Of a DNA stretch of 16,582 nucleotides, positions 15,057 to 16,582 are shown one piece after another. Origin of the DNA: an uncultured Prevotella sp. (GTDB taxonomy: Bacteria; Bacteroidota; Bacteroidia; Bacteroidales; Bacteroidaceae). A model generated the notes under the pieces. It had not been told where the DNA came from, did not search any database, and saw only the letters and a program-made list of their open reading frames with translations. How positions within the stretch are numbered: position 1 is the first letter of the stretch; every line of letters begins with the position of its first letter. The position numbers and the translations under genes were made by a program. The stretch lies in contig UQHJ01000049.1 of NCBI GenBank assembly GCA_900540885.1, positions 1-16,582 on the forward strand, given 5' to 3'.

Positions 15057-15203
15057 TAGAAATGCACGTTTCAAGGCAGGAGCGGAGCATGGTGTTGATG
15101 CCAAGCGGATAACCTCGTCTTGTGAAAGATGCTCCTTGTCTGTCGGGATTGTCTCGATACGCTCCAAGAAACCATTCGGGTTCTCCTTTATCTCGAACTC
15201 GCG
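15057..15203 (-). pseudogene. Tyrosine recombinase (integrase) fragment
   Basis: The minus strand encodes about 49 residues reading EFEIKENPNGFLERIETIPT, then KEHLSQDEVIRLASTPC and APALKRAFL. This is the junction of core-binding and catalytic domains in Bacteroidota tyrosine recombinases, where '..LT.dEv..La.TPc....lkrAFLFSclTGLR' is typical. The frame diverges exactly where FSCxTGLR and the first catalytic Arg should follow, and an in-frame TAA (15204-15206) precedes it. Neither end nor any catalytic residue survives. It is a relic of an integrated element. Confidence 0.6.
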
Positions 15204-15262
15204 TTATTAAATACAAGTATGTCAAAGAATTCCACTTTTGTGTGATTTTTCTTGCTAAAAAG

Positions 15263-15293
15263 TTTGTATTATCAATGATTATTCGTATCTTTG
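15263..15293 (+). promoter_or_regulatory. Promoter of the abiF-like locus
   Basis: TTTG (15263-15266), 19-base spacer, TATCTTTG (15286-15293). A perfect Bacteroidota promoter. Transcription should start near 15300, just before the structured leader. Confidence 0.8.
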
Positions 15294-15299
15294 TAGCAA

Positions 15300-15350
15300 C
15301 AGAATCCGCCACGCTTCCCATTTGAACAGCGAACCAGGGCGGGTCTTTTG
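15300..15350 (+). ncRNA. abiF-type structured RNA upstream of the HEPN gene
   Basis: Starting at the predicted transcription start, this compact segment folds with ATCCGCC (15304-15310) pairing to GGCGGGT (15338-15344) around an inner stem CGCT (15312-15315)/AGCG (15328-15331), whose loop is TTCCCATTTGAAC less its first T. The RNA ends at TCTTTTGC, five bases before the ATG. Known background: Abi_2/AbiF-family genes are often preceded by the abiF RNA motif, a small pseudoknot-containing RNA reported to act as an RNA antitoxin of a HEPN toxin. Position, size and structure fit; I cannot check against the covariance model. Confidence 0.55.
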
Positions 15351-15355
15351 CTTTT

Positions 15356-16261
15356 ATGGGGACATTAAGATTATACACTAAACAGGCTCTTTCTATTTCC
15401 GAACAAATAGAACTACTAAAAAGTAGAGGCTTAAATATTGCTGATTCATCCAAGGCTGCAAAATTTCTTGGTGAGGTCAGCTATTTTCGTTTTGTTCAAT
15501 ACCTTCGTCCTATGGAGGCAGACAAGACTACACATCAATTTAAGCCTAATAGTAGATTTGAAGATGCCGTAGCTCTCTATAACTTTGATATAGAGTTGAG
15601 AGAATTGATATTCAAGGCTGTTCAACGATTAGAGATTGCTTTGCGCACAAAGATTATACAAGAGTTCTCTTTGGCTCATGGACCGTTTTGGTTCTTTGAT
15701 ACAAGTCTTGCTGACGATGAACACAAGTTTATTGAGAATATGAACTCCATAGATAGAGAACTTCAACGTAGCAAGGATGACTTTGTCAAAGAGCATAGGC
15801 GCAACTATGACAAGCCGATATTCCCTCCAGCATGGAAAACGCTTGAACTTGCATCTTTCGGCACGCTTTCAAAACTCTATTACAATTTTAGTGACAAGAA
15901 GTTGAAGAAGCGTGTAGCTCGTCAATTCAATCTTCCACAGCATGAGGTGTTGGAAAGCTGGATGCGTAGTGTAACTGTCTTGAGAAACTGTTGCGCTCAT
16001 CACTCACGACTTTGGAATCGCTATCTTTCCAATGCTCCACAAATGAACGCTTCTTTACGTGGCGCGTGGGTGAACATAGATGGTGTTGATGCGAACAAAG
16101 TATATGCTATAGCTTGTTGTATTGCATATTGGCTTGATTCGATGGGGTATGGATTGGACTTCAAGAATGAACTCAAATCCTTACTCGTTTCTTATCCGCA
16201 GGTAGACCCGGCAGCAATGGGATTCCCTGAAAATTGGATTTCAGAGCCTCTATGGAGATAA
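15356..16261 (+). CDS. Abi_2 / AbiF-family HEPN protein (abortive-infection type)
   Basis: A 301-residue protein of the Abi_2 (AbiD/AbiF-like) family: N-terminal YTKQALSISEQIELLKSRGL (7-26), SYFRFVQYLRP (42-52), a central LYNFDIELRELIFKAVQRLE (74-93), and near the end the HEPN nuclease motif R-N-x3-H at R210-H215 in LRNCCAHHSRLWN. HEPN proteins of this kind are RNases; in phage defence they cut RNA and arrest growth. Length is normal and all landmarks are present, so it looks functional. The ATG lies about 56 bases after the predicted transcription start, directly behind the structured RNA, and the next in-frame Met (53) would remove the conserved N-terminus. It has its own promoter and terminator and is flanked by an integrase relic, so it is a stand-alone cassette in an accessory region. 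Substrate and trigger are not evident from sequence. Confidence 0.88.
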   Translation: MGTLRLYTKQALSISEQIELLKSRGLNIADSSKAAKFLGEVSYFRFVQYLRPMEADKTTHQFKPNSRFEDAVALYNFDIELRELIFKAVQRLEIALRTKIIQEFSLAHGPFWFFDTSLADDEHKFIENMNSIDRELQRSKDDFVKEHRRNYDKPIFPPAWKTLELASFGTLSKLYYNFSDKKLKKRVARQFNLPQHEVLESWMRSVTVLRNCCAHHSRLWNRYLSNAPQMNASLRGAWVNIDGVDANKVYAIACCIAYWLDSMGYGLDFKNELKSLLVSYPQVDPAAMGFPENWISEPLWR

Positions 16262-16285
16262 CTTTATATATAAAATATAGATAAG

Positions 16286-16328
16286 CCTGTCGGTAGTGAA
16301 AATTCTTCATTACCGACAGGTATCTTCT
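16286..16328 (+). terminator. Terminator of the abiF-like gene
   Basis: CCTGTCGGTA (16286-16295) pairs with TACCGACAGG (16311-16320), with more pairing inside (GTGAA/TTCAT), followed by the T-rich TATCTTCTTG. It begins 24 bases after the stop codon. Confidence 0.7.
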
Positions 16329-16470
16329 TGATATATGAACTATTTGATGCGAATGAAAGTTAAATACGCTAAAAAATATCCATTTCGTATCAATATAGAA
16401 CCTATATTGCCACTTTTCTATCGTTTAGAGCGTATAACACTGATAATCAACTAATAATACATTCATCCGT
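16329..16470. other. Non-coding gap with one short palindrome
   Basis: No gene or promoter seen. CAATATAG/CTATATTG with a 3-nt loop occupies 16391-16409. Confidence 0.4.
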
Positions 16471-16582
16471 TGTATTGCTGAGGTGCCGCCTAACTTGCCG
16501 TTAGAAAAGTTAGTGCAAACCGAACGCAATACAAAACGAAAAAAGAATTTTTTCGTTTTGTATTGCTGAGGTGCCGCCTAAC
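16471..16582. repeat. Modular intergenic repeat, second locus, running off the window
   Basis: Linker at 16485-16518, 19-bp-stem hairpin at 16526-16566, and a second linker starting at 16573, giving an 88-bp tandem period. 16506-16582 is identical to 8785-8861. The array continues past the window edge. Confidence 0.85.

Overview
The window looks like a chromosomal segment from a Bacteroidota bacterium, most likely Prevotella or a close relative. The reasons are the repeated promoter layout TTTG-N19-TAnnTTTG in front of most genes, the absence of strong Shine-Dalgarno sequences, a class 3 fructose-1,6-bisphosphatase, a single-chain 400-residue serine dehydratase, and a secreted GH84 enzyme with the short IYDLSGRKV...GVYI..GKKVIK tail common on Prevotella exported proteins. 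The genus is an inference; no rRNA or other marker gene is present.

Layout. 1-1019: debris zone with a truncated WYL-type regulator (minus strand), a 180-bp MITE with 18-bp terminal inverted repeats and a 7-bp target duplication, two short gene remnants, and one arm of an 80-bp long-range inverted repeat. 1020-8700: four minus-strand housekeeping genes, ppdK, sdaA, fbp and dapA. Each has its own recognisable promoter, with hairpin terminators behind sdaA and dapA and a weaker hairpin behind ppdK. A ~188-bp palindromic element lies between ppdK and sdaA. 8701-9249: modular intergenic repeats (conserved 34-nt linker plus variable hairpins), one of which forms part of the dapA promoter. 9250-12087: secreted GH84 beta-N-acetylglucosaminidase (plus strand) with its own terminator. 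12088-12905: no gene; a perfect 28-bp hairpin, the second arm of the 80-bp inverted repeat, and a promoter-led series of hairpins that looks like a structured RNA or long leader. 12906-15054: three closely spaced, AT-richer plus-strand genes (exported DUF4468-like protein, DEDDh exonuclease with BRCT domain, three-TM membrane protein). 15057-15203: tyrosine-recombinase remnant (minus strand). 15263-16328: a strong promoter, a compact structured leader resembling the abiF RNA, an Abi_2/AbiF-family HEPN protein and a terminator. 16471-16582: the modular repeat reappears and runs off the window.

How it fits together. SdaA makes pyruvate from serine, PpdK interconverts pyruvate and PEP, Fbp performs the committed gluconeogenic step, and DapA uses pyruvate for lysine/meso-DAP synthesis, so the left half is a pyruvate/gluconeogenesis neighbourhood. 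The right end is an accessory island with mobile-element debris. Its most interesting part is the abiF-type RNA-plus-HEPN toxin locus, which belongs to a family proposed as an ancestor of Cas13. The second is the unexplained hairpin-rich leader before the DUF4468-exonuclease-membrane gene group.
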